A stretch of DNA of 64,000 nt from an uncultured Clostridia bacterium (GTDB lineage Bacteria; Bacillota; Clostridia; Oscillospirales; Acutalibacteraceae). The notes under the pieces are model-generated. The model made no database searches. It worked only from the letters and a program-made list of their open reading frames with translations, and had not been told where the DNA came from. Below, piece after piece: positions 1 through 8,070 of this stretch. Location: positions 62,001-126,000 of the forward strand of contig CANQFC010000003.1 in assembly GCA_947598155.1 (NCBI GenBank), in the 5' to 3' direction. Both the position numbers and the translations under genes were made by a program. Each line of letters opens with the position of its first letter. Position 1 is the first letter of the stretch.

Positions 1-484
1 GTAATAAAAGCGGATTATTCTCAGCGTCGGCGGTTCCGCCCGTTATTTCATTTCCTCCCCAGATTATCAGCTCGTCATCATCGTCAAAAGAGCAGGCCAC
101 GCGAAGTTTTGAAAGCGTTTTGACGGTTAAATCCACCGTTTTTCGGTCAATGCCTCTCAGACCCGTTATCTGCGTAAAGCCTTTTTCGCAGACCGACGCC
201 AGCGCGCAGTAAACAAAAAATTCCGTTTTGCTGTTCAAATTTACTGACATACCGAAAAGTCTGTTCCGTGAAACCGTAACCCTGTTCCCTTTTACGCTGA
301 CATTCGCGCCGATATATTCGAGCGAATTCAGCAATTTTTCGGTAAATCCGTCAATTTGAATTTTTGAAAGCGTCACGCCTTTTTTTGAAAGGGCTCCCGC
401 GCAAAGCAAAAAAGCTATGGAGCTGTCGCTTGTTTTTAAATCAATTTCGCCGTGTAAATCGGACGGCGTGCATTTTATATTCAT
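1..484 (-). CDS. EPSP synthase-like (AroA/MurA fold) protein, 3' part missing
   Basis: The frame opens with ATG at 484 and runs off the left edge, giving 161 codons without a stop. Residues 10-60 read like the first repeat unit of the enolpyruvyl transferase fold (LLCAGALSKKG, then a polar strand and GANVSVKGNRVTV). Residues about 90-160 read like a further unit ending in GGTADAENNPLLL, where AroA has D..iPDlvP. The substrate-binding SKSxxxR motif of true AroA is not visible (TSDSSIAF instead), so this may be a divergent or inactive relative. It lies downstream of trpS on the same strand, separated by a strong terminator. The family call rests on pattern only; MurA or another member is possible. 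Confidence 0.4.
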   Translation of the reverse strand, partial: MNIKCTPSDLHGEIDLKTSDSSIAFLLCAGALSKKGVTLSKIQIDGFTEKLLNSLEYIGANVSVKGNRVTVSRNRLFGMSVNLNSKTEFFVYCALASVCEKGFTQITGLRGIDRKTVDLTVKTLSKLRVACSFDDDDELIIWGGNEITGGTADAENNPLLL

Positions 485-553
485 AAAAATCCCCGTCTGT
501 CAGAAAAATGACATTTTTTTAAAGCCGAATATCTCAAAAGCGCAATTAACTAA

Positions 554-580
554 ATCGGCACAGCGTTGGGCTGTGCCGAT
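554..580 (-). terminator. Terminator hairpin after trpS
   Basis: A perfect 10-bp stem, ATCGGCACAG with CTGTGCCGAT, closes a 7-nt loop. It lies between the trpS stop and the downstream AroA-like gene, so it probably separates the two units. T-rich flanks exist on both sides, so it could act in either direction. Confidence 0.7.
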
Positions 581-640
581 TTTAACATACGCGCAAAAAA
601 TAACCGTTGATTTGTTCTGTTGCTTTCGCTGTACGGCAGT

Positions 641-1657
641 TTATCGGTCTATCTGAAAAAGCCCTGTTTTTTTCATAGCCTTGCCGAGTGTGCGGTATGC
701 CAGACGGCTCGCCTTTTCGGCGCCTGCTTTCGCGCACTCCGTCAGATACGCTTTGTCGTTCATAAGCCTGTTAAATTCAGTTTTAAACGGGCGCAGCTCT
801 TCAACAACCGCCTGCGCAACAGCCGATTTGAAATCGCCGTATCCTCTGCCGTCAAATTCTTTTTCTATCTCGTCAAACGTTTTGCCCGTACAGCAGGAAT
901 AGATACCCATAAGATTGTTAATTCCGTCTTTGCCCTCGCCGTATCTTACAATAGATTCGCAGTCCGTTACGGCGCTCTTTATTTTTTTGACGATGGCGCC
1001 GTCATCATCGAGCATTGAGATGTAGCTCTTGGGATTCGGGTCGGATTTACTCATTTTCTGCGCGGGGTCCTGAAGTGATTTTACCCTTGCGCCGATTTTT
1101 CCTATAAACGCCTCGGGAATTTTAAATGTATTCCCGTAAACGTTATTAAAGCGTTCCGCAATATCCCTTGCAATTTCCAGATGCTGCCTTTGGTCGTCGC
1201 CTATGGGCACAAAATCCGTCTGATAAAGCAAAATATCCGCCGCCATTAAAATAGGATATGTGAACAGCCCGACATTTACATTTTCGGGGTGTTTTTCGCT
1301 CTTATCCTTAAACTGAGTCATTCTCGCCGCCTCGCCGAACTGAGTACAGCAGTTAAGAATCCACGCAAGCTGGGTGTGCTGAGGCACATGGCTCTGAATG
1401 AACACAATATTTTTTTCGGGGTCGATTCCCAGCGCCAAAAGTACCGCGTACATTTCAAGCGTTCTTCTGCGTAAATCGGCAGGTTCGGGGCGCACCGTCA
1501 AGGAATGCAAATCCGCCACTGCGTAAATGCAATTATAATCGCCCTCCGACATATCCTTCCAATTTTTCAGGGCGCCCAAATAGTTCCCAAGCGTCGGCGT
1601 ACCCGTCGGCTGAATTGCGCTCAAAACGATTTTCTTTTTTACCTCGGCGTTTTCCAT
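641..1657 (-). CDS. trpS: Tryptophanyl-tRNA synthetase
   Basis: Class I aminoacyl-tRNA synthetase that charges tRNA-Trp in the cytoplasm. The HIGH-type signature is PTGTPTLGNY at residues 17-26 and the second signature is KMSKSDPN near residue 200; the length of 338 residues is normal for the family. I chose the ATG at 1657 because AAAGGTG sits directly upstream; a GTG three codons earlier (1666) is in frame but lies inside that ribosome site. A TTGACA/GATAAT promoter precedes it. No T-box is visible in the short leader. The gene appears monocistronic. Confidence 0.95.
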   Translation of the reverse strand: MENAEVKKKIVLSAIQPTGTPTLGNYLGALKNWKDMSEGDYNCIYAVADLHSLTVRPEPADLRRRTLEMYAVLLALGIDPEKNIVFIQSHVPQHTQLAWILNCCTQFGEAARMTQFKDKSEKHPENVNVGLFTYPILMAADILLYQTDFVPIGDDQRQHLEIARDIAERFNNVYGNTFKIPEAFIGKIGARVKSLQDPAQKMSKSDPNPKSYISMLDDDGAIVKKIKSAVTDCESIVRYGEGKDGINNLMGIYSCCTGKTFDEIEKEFDGRGYGDFKSAVAQAVVEELRPFKTEFNRLMNDKAYLTECAKAGAEKASRLAYRTLGKAMKKTGLFQIDR

Positions 1658-1704
1658 ATTTTTCACCTTTCCGATATACCTTAAACAAATTCTATATTTT
1701 TAAT

Positions 1705-1733
1705 ATTATCCTATTTTTTACTCTGTTTGTCAA
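1705..1733 (-). promoter_or_regulatory. trpS promoter
   Basis: On the minus strand TTGACA (1728-1733) is followed after 17 bp by GATAAT (1705-1710). The predicted start lies about 40 bp before the trpS ATG, which leaves no room for a T-box. Confidence 0.6.
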
Positions 1734-1741
1734 GAAAAGAA

Positions 1742-1767
1742 AAATGCGGCAAAATTACCGCATTTTA
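1742..1767. repeat. 26-bp direct repeat, copy 1 (hairpin)
   Basis: The 26-base palindromic stretch starting AAATGCGGC and ending CCGCATTTTA is identical to 2093-2118. Each copy folds as a 9-bp terminator-like stem with an 8-nt loop. The pair brackets the hairpin-rich block between trpS and the ABC operon. Confidence 0.8.
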
Positions 1768-2092
1768 GTCTGTCGATAAATTGTTTTGCGATAGCAAAAT
1801 AACTAAAAGTTTTCGCCCGCCTTTTTCAAAAGGCGGTGGGGTTGAGGGGCAACGCCCTCATCGCAGCCCGCAGGCTGCGAAATTCTTGTGCTTTAAAAGA
1901 GCACAGGAGGGGCGAAAAACAGTCCAGTGGACTGTTTTTCGGTGGGGATTCTCGCCTGTCGGCTCGGTCGGTGCTTTTGCCTCGTTGACGCAAAGGTCGC
2001 CCCCGGCGACCCGCACCCCTCGCCGGGGGTTCCCCATAATCTTATCCATTTTGTGCATATGCTTGGTAACGCATACTTTTTTCTACAAGCTG
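1768..2092. repeat. Hairpin-dense, GC-rich noncoding block
   Basis: This 325-bp stretch lies between the two 26-bp repeats and contains no convincing gene. It is much richer in G+C than its flanks and is full of short inverted repeats: TGAGGG/CCCTCA, TCGCAGCC/GGCTGCGA, AAAAACAGTCC/GGACTGTTTTT, GTCGCC/GGCGAC and ATGCTT/ACGCAT. Open frames on both strands pass through it but have low-complexity, shifted-frame content. I read it as an intergenic repeat element, not as coding DNA. Confidence 0.55.
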
Positions 2093-2118
2093 AAATGCGG
2101 CAAAATTACCGCATTTTA
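2093..2118 (-). terminator. 26-bp direct repeat, copy 2; terminator of the amino-acid ABC operon
   Basis: Identical to 1742-1767. It lies just after the stop codon of the leftward ABC ATPase gene, and on the minus strand forms a GCGG/CCGC-cored stem flanked by A/T runs, so it probably ends that operon. Confidence 0.6.
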
Positions 2119-2135
2119 TCATATGTTAAATCAAA

Positions 2136-2924
2136 TCACAACACCTTAGAAAGAAAATCTCTAAGCCTCGCGTTTTGCGGATTGCCGAAAATCTGCTCGG
2201 GAGAGCCTTCTTCCAAAATTTTACCGTCGTCAATAAAGAGGACTCTGCTGCCGACTTCTCTCGCAAAGCCCATTTCGTGCGTAACGACAACCATAGTCAT
2301 TCCCGCCTCGGCAAGCTCTTTCATAACGTCCAGAACCTCGCCGACCATTTCAGGGTCAAGAGCGCTTGTCGGCTCGTCAAAAAGAATGACGTCGGGATTC
2401 ATCGCAAGCGAGCGCACAATGGCGACTCTCTGCTTTTGGCCTCCCGAAAGCTGCGACGGGTAAGCGTCCGCTTTATCCTCAAGCCCTATGCGCTTAAGCA
2501 GCGCCATAGCCTCTTCTCTTTTTTGCTCTTTGATTTCTTTTGAGGATTTTCTCTGCGCGCGGCTGAGCTTTTTATTCTCCTTCTTCGCAACAAGCACAGG
2601 CGAGAGCATTATGTTTTCAAGAATAGTCTTATTGTTGAAAAGGTTAAAATGCTGAAAAACCATTCCCATCTTCTGGCGGTGAACGTTTATGTCGACCTTC
2701 ATATCGGTAATATCCACGCCATGGTACAGTATTTTACCGGAGGTTGCGTCCTCCATACAGTTAAGACAGCGCAGAAATGTGCTTTTGCCGGAACCCGACG
2801 GCCCGATAACAACGACTTTATCGCCTTTGTTTATTGTGATGTCAATCCCTTTAAGAACCTCATTGTCGCCGAAGGATTTGTGCAAATCAACGACCTCTAT
2901 CAATTTTTTCCCGTTATCTGTCAC
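2136..2924 (-). CDS. Polar amino acid ABC transporter ATP-binding protein
   Basis: ATPase of an amino-acid importer of the GlnQ/HisP group, acting on the inner face of the membrane with the permease upstream. Visible motifs are Walker [10 protein letters not shown] (about 41-49), Q-loop FQHFNLF, signature LSGGQKQR, Walker [13 protein letters not shown] and the switch histidine in VVTHE. It has 262 residues against about 240 in relatives; the extra length is a lysine/arginine-rich insert ([22 protein letters not shown] region, about residues 112-132) just after the Q-loop region. It overlaps the permease gene by 11 bp, so the two are translationally coupled. The substrate is not deducible from this subunit. 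Confidence 0.93.
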   Translation of the reverse strand: MTDNGKKLIEVVDLHKSFGDNEVLKGIDITINKGDKVVVIGPSGSGKSTFLRCLNCMEDATSGKILYHGVDITDMKVDINVHRQKMGMVFQHFNLFNNKTILENIMLSPVLVAKKENKKLSRAQRKSSKEIKEQKREEAMALLKRIGLEDKADAYPSQLSGGQKQRVAIVRSLAMNPDVILFDEPTSALDPEMVGEVLDVMKELAEAGMTMVVVTHEMGFAREVGSRVLFIDDGKILEEGSPEQIFGNPQNARLRDFLSKVL

Positions 2925-3618
2925 TTCTTCTCAGCCTCCGTTCCATAAGCTTAATGCACAGCGTTATTATCAAAACTATTACAATATAAATCAGCGCCAT
3001 AACAAGATACGGAATCATAAATTCATAGTTGTTTGTACCTATGTATTTAAACGCGACGTAAAGGTCGTTCGCGCCTACAAAGCTGACTATTGAAGTATCC
3101 TTAATAAGGGCTATAAATTCGTTTCCGAGCGTGGGAAGAATATTCTTTACCGCCTGCGGAATAACTATTTTTGTCATCGTAGTCAAATAACTCATTCCGA
3201 CGGAGCGTCCGCCCTCCATTTGACCGGGGTCAACGGAATTGATGCCGCCTCTCATTATTTCGGATACATACGCGCCGCTGTTCATACCGTAAATTATAAT
3301 ACACGACCCTAACGCCGAAATATGCAGCCCGAGCAGCGGACGGATTACATAATAACCGACCAACAGCTGAACGACCAGCGGCGTACCCCTGAAAAACGCA
3401 ACATAAACCTGACAGATTTTGTCGAGTACGCGGGGAATTACCTTGTATTTCGGCATAACCTCAACCGAGGCTATGACCACTCCTATAAATATACCTATTA
3501 TCAAGCCCAAAACGGCTATGATAATTGTGTTCCGCAAGCCCTCAAGTACCATTCGGTAGCCGCCGTAATCGACAAACGCTCTTAAAAAAGCCTCCCATTT
3601 AGCTTCAAAATTTCCCAT
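2914..3618 (-). CDS. Polar amino acid ABC transporter permease (HisM/GlnP family)
   Basis: Integral membrane subunit of 234 residues with about five hydrophobic segments. The cytoplasmic coupling (EAA) loop is seen as [21 protein letters not shown] near residues 150-170, following the family pattern [12 protein letters not shown]. It lies in the order binding protein - permease - ATPase, the standard arrangement for amino-acid importers. A weak hairpin separates it from the binding-protein gene, which would fit the usual excess of binding protein. Its own ribosome site is weak. Confidence 0.92.
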   Translation of the reverse strand: MGNFEAKWEAFLRAFVDYGGYRMVLEGLRNTIIIAVLGLIIGIFIGVVIASVEVMPKYKVIPRVLDKICQVYVAFFRGTPLVVQLLVGYYVIRPLLGLHISALGSCIIIYGMNSGAYVSEIMRGGINSVDPGQMEGGRSVGMSYLTTMTKIVIPQAVKNILPTLGNEFIALIKDTSIVSFVGANDLYVAFKYIGTNNYEFMIPYLVMALIYIVIVLIITLCIKLMERRLRRSDR

Positions 3619-3734
3619 TTAGATTGCCGCTCGGTACAAGTTTAACACAGAAAACCGAAAATAACATTTTCCGCAGGTTCCCGTACCGCTCCTTTCTGCG
3701 TATTTTCACACTTAAATTCCAAAATAATTGTAAA

Positions 3735-3763
3735 CTACCCCGTTCGTTAAATAAACGGGGTAG
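3735..3763 (-). terminator. Intra-operon attenuating hairpin
   Basis: CTACCCCGTT (3735-3744) pairs with AACGGGGTAG (3754-3763). It lies between the binding-protein stop and the permease start. The following tract on the minus strand (TTTACAATTATTTT) is only loosely T-rich, so read-through with partial termination is likely. Confidence 0.6.
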
Positions 3764-3786
3764 CGCTTTCACAAAATTAAATAATC

Positions 3787-4674
3787 TTACTGCAACGCGT
3801 TGATTGCTTTTGTAATGCGTTCTGCCGGAGCTTCATCAATGATAACGTAGTCAACATCGCCGTTAAGCATAGCCGTTACCGCGAGAGAGCCGTTTGTGTA
3901 GCCTACCGATTTTGCCGTAAGGCCGTCAAAACCGAGGTCCTCGCTTCCGTCAACATAAGAATTTCCCGTAGTGCCTGTCTGAACGCCGATTTTAACCGTT
4001 TCCGGGAGCTCTTTAAGAAGAGCGGATACTTCCTGAACCGTCTTGCAGTTATCAAATTTAGTATCGGTGCTCTTAACTATGAGTTTCTGCGAGGCGTTAA
4101 AATATGTATCGGAGAACTTAACGAGTTTTTCACGCTCGGCGCTTACCGTAATACCTGCCATACCTATGTCGGCGCCGTTTGTATTGAGAGTTGTGAAGAT
4201 TGAGTCAAAGTCGATAACCTTAATTACAAGCTCGCGTCCGAGGTAATCGGCAAGCAATTTCGCAAGCTCCATATCAATACCTGCGAACTTGTCGCCTATT
4301 GTGTATTCAAATGGCGCAAAACCGGGCTCTGTAACAACAACCAGCTGGTCTTTTGTCTTATCCTCAACCGCAGAAGTAATTTCAACGGGCTTTGCGTCGC
4401 CGAAATTGTTGTTTACGATTTCGTCAAATTTGCCGTTTTCCTTAATCTCCGCAAGGAACTTGTTAACCGAATTAAGAAGTTCCTCGTCATTGGGGTTTAC
4501 CGCGAACGCGTACTGCTCATCTGAAAGCTTAACGTCAATAACCTTTGCCGTTACCTTTGCGCTCGGCGTGTCGCCGGAAGGCTCGCCGTCCGTCTTTTTG
4601 CCGCAGGCGGCAAAGACAGCCCCAACAATGACAAACGCCATAATTACTGCTAAAATTTTAAATGCTTTTTTCAT
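3787..4674 (-). CDS. Amino-acid ABC transporter binding lipoprotein, circularly permuted
   Basis: Extracellular substrate-binding lipoprotein of the SBP_bac_3 family (295 residues). A lipoprotein signal peptide with lipobox VFAAC puts the lipidated Cys at 24. The order of parts is unusual. Residues 45-93 (IDVKLSDEQYAFAVN to FDEIVNNNFGD) match what normally forms the last strand and helices of the family. Residues 111-200 then hold the usual start (LVVVTEPGFAPFEY, DIGMAGITVSAER) and 201-285 the second lobe (GVQTGTTGNSY, DYVIIDEAPAE). The protein stops at INALQ, where relatives continue into the segment found here at the N-terminus. Ligand residues look intact, so I infer a working, permuted protein. 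A strong promoter and possible arginine boxes lie upstream. Confidence 0.88.
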   Translation of the reverse strand: MKKAFKILAVIMAFVIVGAVFAACGKKTDGEPSGDTPSAKVTAKVIDVKLSDEQYAFAVNPNDEELLNSVNKFLAEIKENGKFDEIVNNNFGDAKPVEITSAVEDKTKDQLVVVTEPGFAPFEYTIGDKFAGIDMELAKLLADYLGRELVIKVIDFDSIFTTLNTNGADIGMAGITVSAEREKLVKFSDTYFNASQKLIVKSTDTKFDNCKTVQEVSALLKELPETVKIGVQTGTTGNSYVDGSEDLGFDGLTAKSVGYTNGSLAVTAMLNGDVDYVIIDEAPAERITKAINALQ

Positions 4675-4704
4675 ATTTTATAATCTCCTTTCGGAATTTT
4701 CTTC

Positions 4705-4733
4705 ATTATAAATCTATTTTATTCAAATGTCAA
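4705..4733 (-). promoter_or_regulatory. Promoter of the amino-acid ABC operon
   Basis: Minus-strand TTGACA (4728-4733), 17-bp spacer, TATAAT (4705-4710). This is a full-consensus sigma-A type promoter, followed by a GAAAGGAG ribosome site for the lipoprotein gene. Confidence 0.8.
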
Positions 4734-4740
4734 TACCTTT

Positions 4741-4853
4741 TATGCATAAATATTTATATTTTTTCAATTTTATGTATTTTTATTCACGTTAAATGTATAA
4801 TTTCAAATTTTAACCGCATATTTTACAAATAAATAAAATATTATTCACAAATT
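4741..4853 (-). promoter_or_regulatory. Candidate ArgR/AhrC operator cluster
   Basis: Directly upstream of the promoter the minus strand holds GTGAATAAAAATACAT (4771-4788 region), close to the known Bacillus ARG box CATGAATAAAAAT(T/G)CAA. AT-rich partial matches lie near 4741-4757 (TATGCATAAATATTTAT) and 4837-4853 (TTTGTGAATAATATTTT). Several weak boxes next to an amino-acid importer suggest arginine or ornithine control. This is inferred from resemblance only. Confidence 0.35.
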
Positions 4854-4883
4854 CAATAAATGCTTGCCCGCAATATTGTATTG

Positions 4884-5342
4884 CTATGCGCTTTTATTCT
4901 TTTTAAAGACAAAAATTTTGCTGAACACATAATTGAGTATCACCACGGCAACGCTTACCGTAAGCTTTGAGAGCATTCCCTCTATACCCAGTACGGTTTG
5001 ATTGAGCCCGATGTAAACCAAAAACGGAACTCCGAACCACTCAAGAGCGCCCGTAAAAAGCCTTGACGCGGTAAATTTCCAAAACTCTGTGAATATTGTC
5101 CGCGCGCCGCCTGCGCGGCTTTCAAAGACCCAGATTTTATTTGTTATAAACGCAAAAATTACCGCGCAGACCCAAGAAATTATGTTTGACAGAGCTATCC
5201 CGGCGATTTCGCTCCGAAAATTTATAAGCTTAGTGCAAACGGCGTAAGAGATAAAGCTTACTGCCGTGGTGAGAACGCCGAAAAAAATATATAAAATTAT
5301 TTCCTTATATTTAATGAAAAGCTCTTTTATCTTTTTCATCAT
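4884..5342 (-). CDS. GtrA-like family membrane protein
   Basis: Small integral membrane protein of about 152 residues with four hydrophobic segments. It matches the GtrA/DPMS layout: FGVLTTAVSFISYAVCTKLI, a second helix with SNIISWVCAVIFAFITNKIWVF, and two C-terminal helices ending in VAVVILNYVFSKIFVFKKN. The NKIWVF and SKIFVFKK pair is characteristic of the family. Members help move polyprenyl-linked sugars in cell-surface polysaccharide synthesis; no glycosyltransferase neighbour is present here, so the partner is unknown. The ATG at 5342 (or 5339) is preferred over an upstream TTG at 5360. Confidence 0.8.
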   Translation of the reverse strand: MMKKIKELFIKYKEIILYIFFGVLTTAVSFISYAVCTKLINFRSEIAGIALSNIISWVCAVIFAFITNKIWVFESRAGGARTIFTEFWKFTASRLFTGALEWFGVPFLVYIGLNQTVLGIEGMLSKLTVSVAVVILNYVFSKIFVFKKNKSA

Positions 5343-5367
5343 ACGGACTTCTTTCTGCAAAAAGTTT

Positions 5368-5401
5368 CAATAAAGGGCCTGCCCCGTCATTGTAAAATAT
5401 T
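5368..5401 (+). repeat. Dispersed intergenic repeat, 5' end module
   Basis: CAATAAAGGGCCTGCCCCGT followed by CATTGTAAAATATT. It shares its core with copies at 9881, 17077, 18153, 19698, 53898, 55840 (reverse) and 58468. It lies immediately upstream of the GtrA-like gene. Only the left-end module of the longer element is present. Confidence 0.6.
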
Positions 5402-5452
5402 TTAACATAAAATGTCCTTATTTTCAATTATATGAAAATCTTCTTTTATTCC

Positions 5453-5481
5453 TTGACAAACCCGCAAAAAATTTGTATAAT
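5453..5481 (+). promoter_or_regulatory. Promoter of tRNA-Thr(GGT)
   Basis: TTGACA (5453-5458), 17-bp spacer, TATAAT (5476-5481), about 20 bp before the tRNA. Confidence 0.8.
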
Positions 5482-5500
5482 TGCTTTTGCAATTTGATAT

Positions 5501-5576
<76 letters not shown>

Positions 5577-5579
5577 CGC

Positions 5580-5613
5580 CGCCGCAAGCTGTATATCGCT
5601 TGCGGCGTTTTTT
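5580..5613 (+). terminator. Terminator of tRNA-Thr(GGT)
   Basis: A 10-bp stem CGCCGCAAGC/GCTTGCGGCG with an 8-nt loop is followed by six T. Confidence 0.92.
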
Positions 5614-5794
5614 AGACTGCGCGCGTGTATTCATCTGTTTCAGTAATCGGTTCTTTGCTCATAATATCACTTTTTAAGGCTAAAAAGCCTAAAAAATAAC
5701 CGCTGACGCTATGTGCGCCAACGGTTTAATAACAGTAATAAATTTTATACGCTTAATATTCCGAAAATGAGCACAGCGCAAATAAAAATACTTG

Positions 5795-6709
5795 TCAGGA
5801 ATTCTCTTTATCTTTAAGATACGGAGAGCCTTTCGGGACAACAAAAGTAATGGCGTTTTCCATCATTTCAAAAGAACGTCTGTCAACATATTCACACTCG
5901 CCGTCCACATTGACAGCGGCGCTCTTTTTGCTTTCTATCAAAACCTTTTTCGCCCGGCGGAAGGTAGTAATATCCCAGTCAAGGTGCTCGCCCGCCTTAT
6001 ATTTGCTTATGAGCGGGAGGAGTCTTAAACGACTTCTGTCAAGCTTTACCATAACAACGTCGATAAGTCCGTCCGCGGGGTCCGCGAGGGGCGCGGCCTT
6101 ATATCCGCCGCCGTACCAGCGCGAATTTCCCACATAGCAGAAAAGATATGTATCCTCAAATTCTTCTCCGTCAACGGTAATTTTGAATTGGCTTTTGAGC
6201 CTGCCCAATAAACAGTAAAGCAAAGAAAGAGTGTACGCCGCCTCACCGCTGATAAGCGGCAGCTTTTTAAAATCGGCCTGCTTAGCGCAAACCTCGGCGT
6301 CAACGCCCATAGAGCATTGGTTAATGGCCACCTTATCCTCGGTGAAAATCAGGTCAAGTCTTGTAGGCACGCCGTTAACATGGTTGTCAATATCGGTATC
6401 AGAACCAAAAAGCCGTATAAAATCGTTGCCTGAACCCAAGGGGATACACGCTACCTCGCAGTTGGGGTATTTGTAACATCCGTTAACAATTTCATAGAGC
6501 GTTCCGTCGCCGCCGCAGGAGTAAAACCTGACGTACTCGCCTTTTTTAGCTATCTCCTCAACGTACCTTTGCCCGTCCCGAAACGCTTTCGTAATATAAA
6601 TTTCGGCGTCAAGCCCTTTATCTTCGATATACTTTTCGATTACCGGAATATATGATTTTGCCGCTTTTCCCTTTCCCGAAACAGGATTAACTATAAAATA
6701 ATGTTTCAT
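5795..6709 (-). CDS. Diacylglycerol kinase family lipid kinase
   Basis: Lipid kinase of the DagK/YegS group, 304 residues. The N-terminal catalytic fold starts KHYFIVNPVSGKGKA and carries the nucleotide-binding GGDGTLYEIVNG near residues 66-77 and PLGSGNDFIRLFG near 90-102. The C-terminal beta domain includes GNSRWYGGGYKAAPLADPADGLIDV. Members phosphorylate diacylglycerol or related lipids at the inner membrane face and feed phospholipid recycling. It ends 13 bp from the start of the next leftward unit's methylase gene and is probably co-transcribed with it. The exact lipid cannot be read from sequence. Confidence 0.9.
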   Translation of the reverse strand: MKHYFIVNPVSGKGKAAKSYIPVIEKYIEDKGLDAEIYITKAFRDGQRYVEEIAKKGEYVRFYSCGGDGTLYEIVNGCYKYPNCEVACIPLGSGNDFIRLFGSDTDIDNHVNGVPTRLDLIFTEDKVAINQCSMGVDAEVCAKQADFKKLPLISGEAAYTLSLLYCLLGRLKSQFKITVDGEEFEDTYLFCYVGNSRWYGGGYKAAPLADPADGLIDVVMVKLDRSRLRLLPLISKYKAGEHLDWDITTFRRAKKVLIESKKSAAVNVDGECEYVDRRSFEMMENAITFVVPKGSPYLKDKENS

Positions 6710-6722
6710 TTTAACACCGTCC

Positions 6723-7838
6723 TCATTTAAAATACATATACAGTTGACATTTAATCATACCGTTATAGAGTTTTCTCCGCTTATCCGCTTTTCTGCCGAA
6801 AAAGGACTCGAAATCTTCATCGGGACTGATAATGTAGTACGACCAGCCCGGTTTCCTTACAAAAATTTCGCCCAAAGTGCGGTAAATGTTTTCCGCGCCC
6901 TTTATATCAAGCATCCTTTCGCCGTAAGGCGGGTTGCAGATAACCGTTCCCTTTTCGCTTTTGCGTGTAAAATCCTTTACATCGCGCTTTGAAAAGTCAA
7001 TTTTCATCTCAACGCCCGCTCTACGGGCATTTTCCTGCGCGATTTGAATAGCTCCGCCGTCAATATCAGAGCCGTATGCCCTGAAATCCGAGTCTCGGAT
7101 AACCAAGTCGCCTGCTCTCATTCTCTCATCACGCCAAACAGATTCCGAAATAGCGGGGAATTTTTCACAGGCAAACGTGCGGCGTAGCCCCGGCGCAATG
7201 TTGAGAGCTTTCATTGCGCCCTCAATCAAAATCGTACCCGAACCGCACAACGGGTCGTAAAGCGTGTGGTAATGCCTTACCCTCGCAAGCTCCGCCATAG
7301 CGGCGGCAAGCGTCTCTTTAATAGGGGCGGAATTTGCCGTCGGTCTGTATCCCCTTTTGTGAAGCCCCTGACCAGTCGAGTCGATAAACAGCGTTGCTTT
7401 ATCTTTCATTATTGAAAACTGAATCTGATAAAGCGTGCCGGTTTCCTCAAACCAATTCAAACGGTATTTGGATTTAAGACGCTCAACAACCGCCTTTTTA
7501 ATAATCGCCTGGCAGTCGCTCACAGAAAACAGCTTTGAACTAAGAGAATATCCCTTTACGGGAAACGCATCTTTTTCGCCTATGAACATTTCCCACGGTA
7601 TTTTTTTTACGCCCTGAAAAAGTTCCTCAAAGGTTTCCGCGTGAAATTCGCCCATTCGTATTAAAATACGCTCGGCATATCTTGAACAAATATTCGCGCG
7701 GGCCAACAGAGCCTCGTCTCCGTCAAAATCTACTCTGCCGTTCTGAGCGGCGACATTTTGAGCGTCCATTTTCCGCAGTTCGTCTGCAATAAGTCCCTCA
7801 AGTCCTAAAAGGCAAGGAACCGAAAAGTTCATCTGCAT
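6723..7838 (-). CDS. THUMP-domain class I SAM-dependent rRNA methyltransferase
   Basis: RNA methyltransferase of the RlmL-N/YpsC type, 371 residues. An N-terminal ferredoxin-like/THUMP region (about 1-160) is followed by a Rossmann methylase domain with SAM-binding LYDPLCGSGTILIEGA near 193-208 and catalytic NPPYGERM near 302-309. The family methylates N2 of a guanine in 23S rRNA (m2G2445 in E. coli). The RlmK half found fused in enterobacteria is absent, as is usual in Firmicutes. A consensus promoter lies at 7874-7902, and GAGGAT precedes the ATG. Confidence 0.88.
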   Translation of the reverse strand: MQMNFSVPCLLGLEGLIADELRKMDAQNVAAQNGRVDFDGDEALLARANICSRYAERILIRMGEFHAETFEELFQGVKKIPWEMFIGEKDAFPVKGYSLSSKLFSVSDCQAIIKKAVVERLKSKYRLNWFEETGTLYQIQFSIMKDKATLFIDSTGQGLHKRGYRPTANSAPIKETLAAAMAELARVRHYHTLYDPLCGSGTILIEGAMKALNIAPGLRRTFACEKFPAISESVWRDERMRAGDLVIRDSDFRAYGSDIDGGAIQIAQENARRAGVEMKIDFSKRDVKDFTRKSEKGTVICNPPYGERMLDIKGAENIYRTLGEIFVRKPGWSYYIISPDEDFESFFGRKADKRRKLYNGMIKCQLYMYFK

Positions 7839-7873
7839 ACTTTATCCTCAATAAACAAATAATCAGGTAACTT

Positions 7874-7902
7874 ATTATATCTTATTTTCAATACAATGTC
7901 AA
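7874..7902 (-). promoter_or_regulatory. Promoter of the methylase-lipid kinase unit
   Basis: Minus-strand TTGACA (7897-7902), 17-bp spacer, TATAAT (7874-7879). Confidence 0.8.
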
Positions 7903-7991
7903 TTTACCGATTTTGCTATACAAAAACGGATATTTTTGCATATTTTATCGAAAAATATGTTTAAGCTGTCAAAGTTTTGTCAATTTTCCTA

Positions 7992-8020
7992 TTGAAAATA
8001 TAATTGAGTAAATGTATAAT
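7992..8020 (+). promoter_or_regulatory. Promoter of the scaffold/GGGtGRT pair
   Basis: TTGAAA (7992-7997), 17-bp spacer, TATAAT (8015-8020), about 50 bp before the ATG at 8071. Confidence 0.75.
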
Positions 8021-8070
8021 CTATAAGGTTGAAAAATAAACTAAGTCAATTCAGAAAGGAGTTTATCTTT

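Noticed and set aside
417..1018. Overlapping rightward open frames at the trpS end
   Set aside because: They lie antisense to the AroA-like gene and trpS, have no ribosome sites, and their sequence is the reverse reading of conserved coding DNA.
1781..2463. Open frames on both strands across the hairpin block
   Set aside because: Composition follows the palindromes, both strands are equally open, and part is antisense to the ABC ATPase. Better explained by noncoding repeats.
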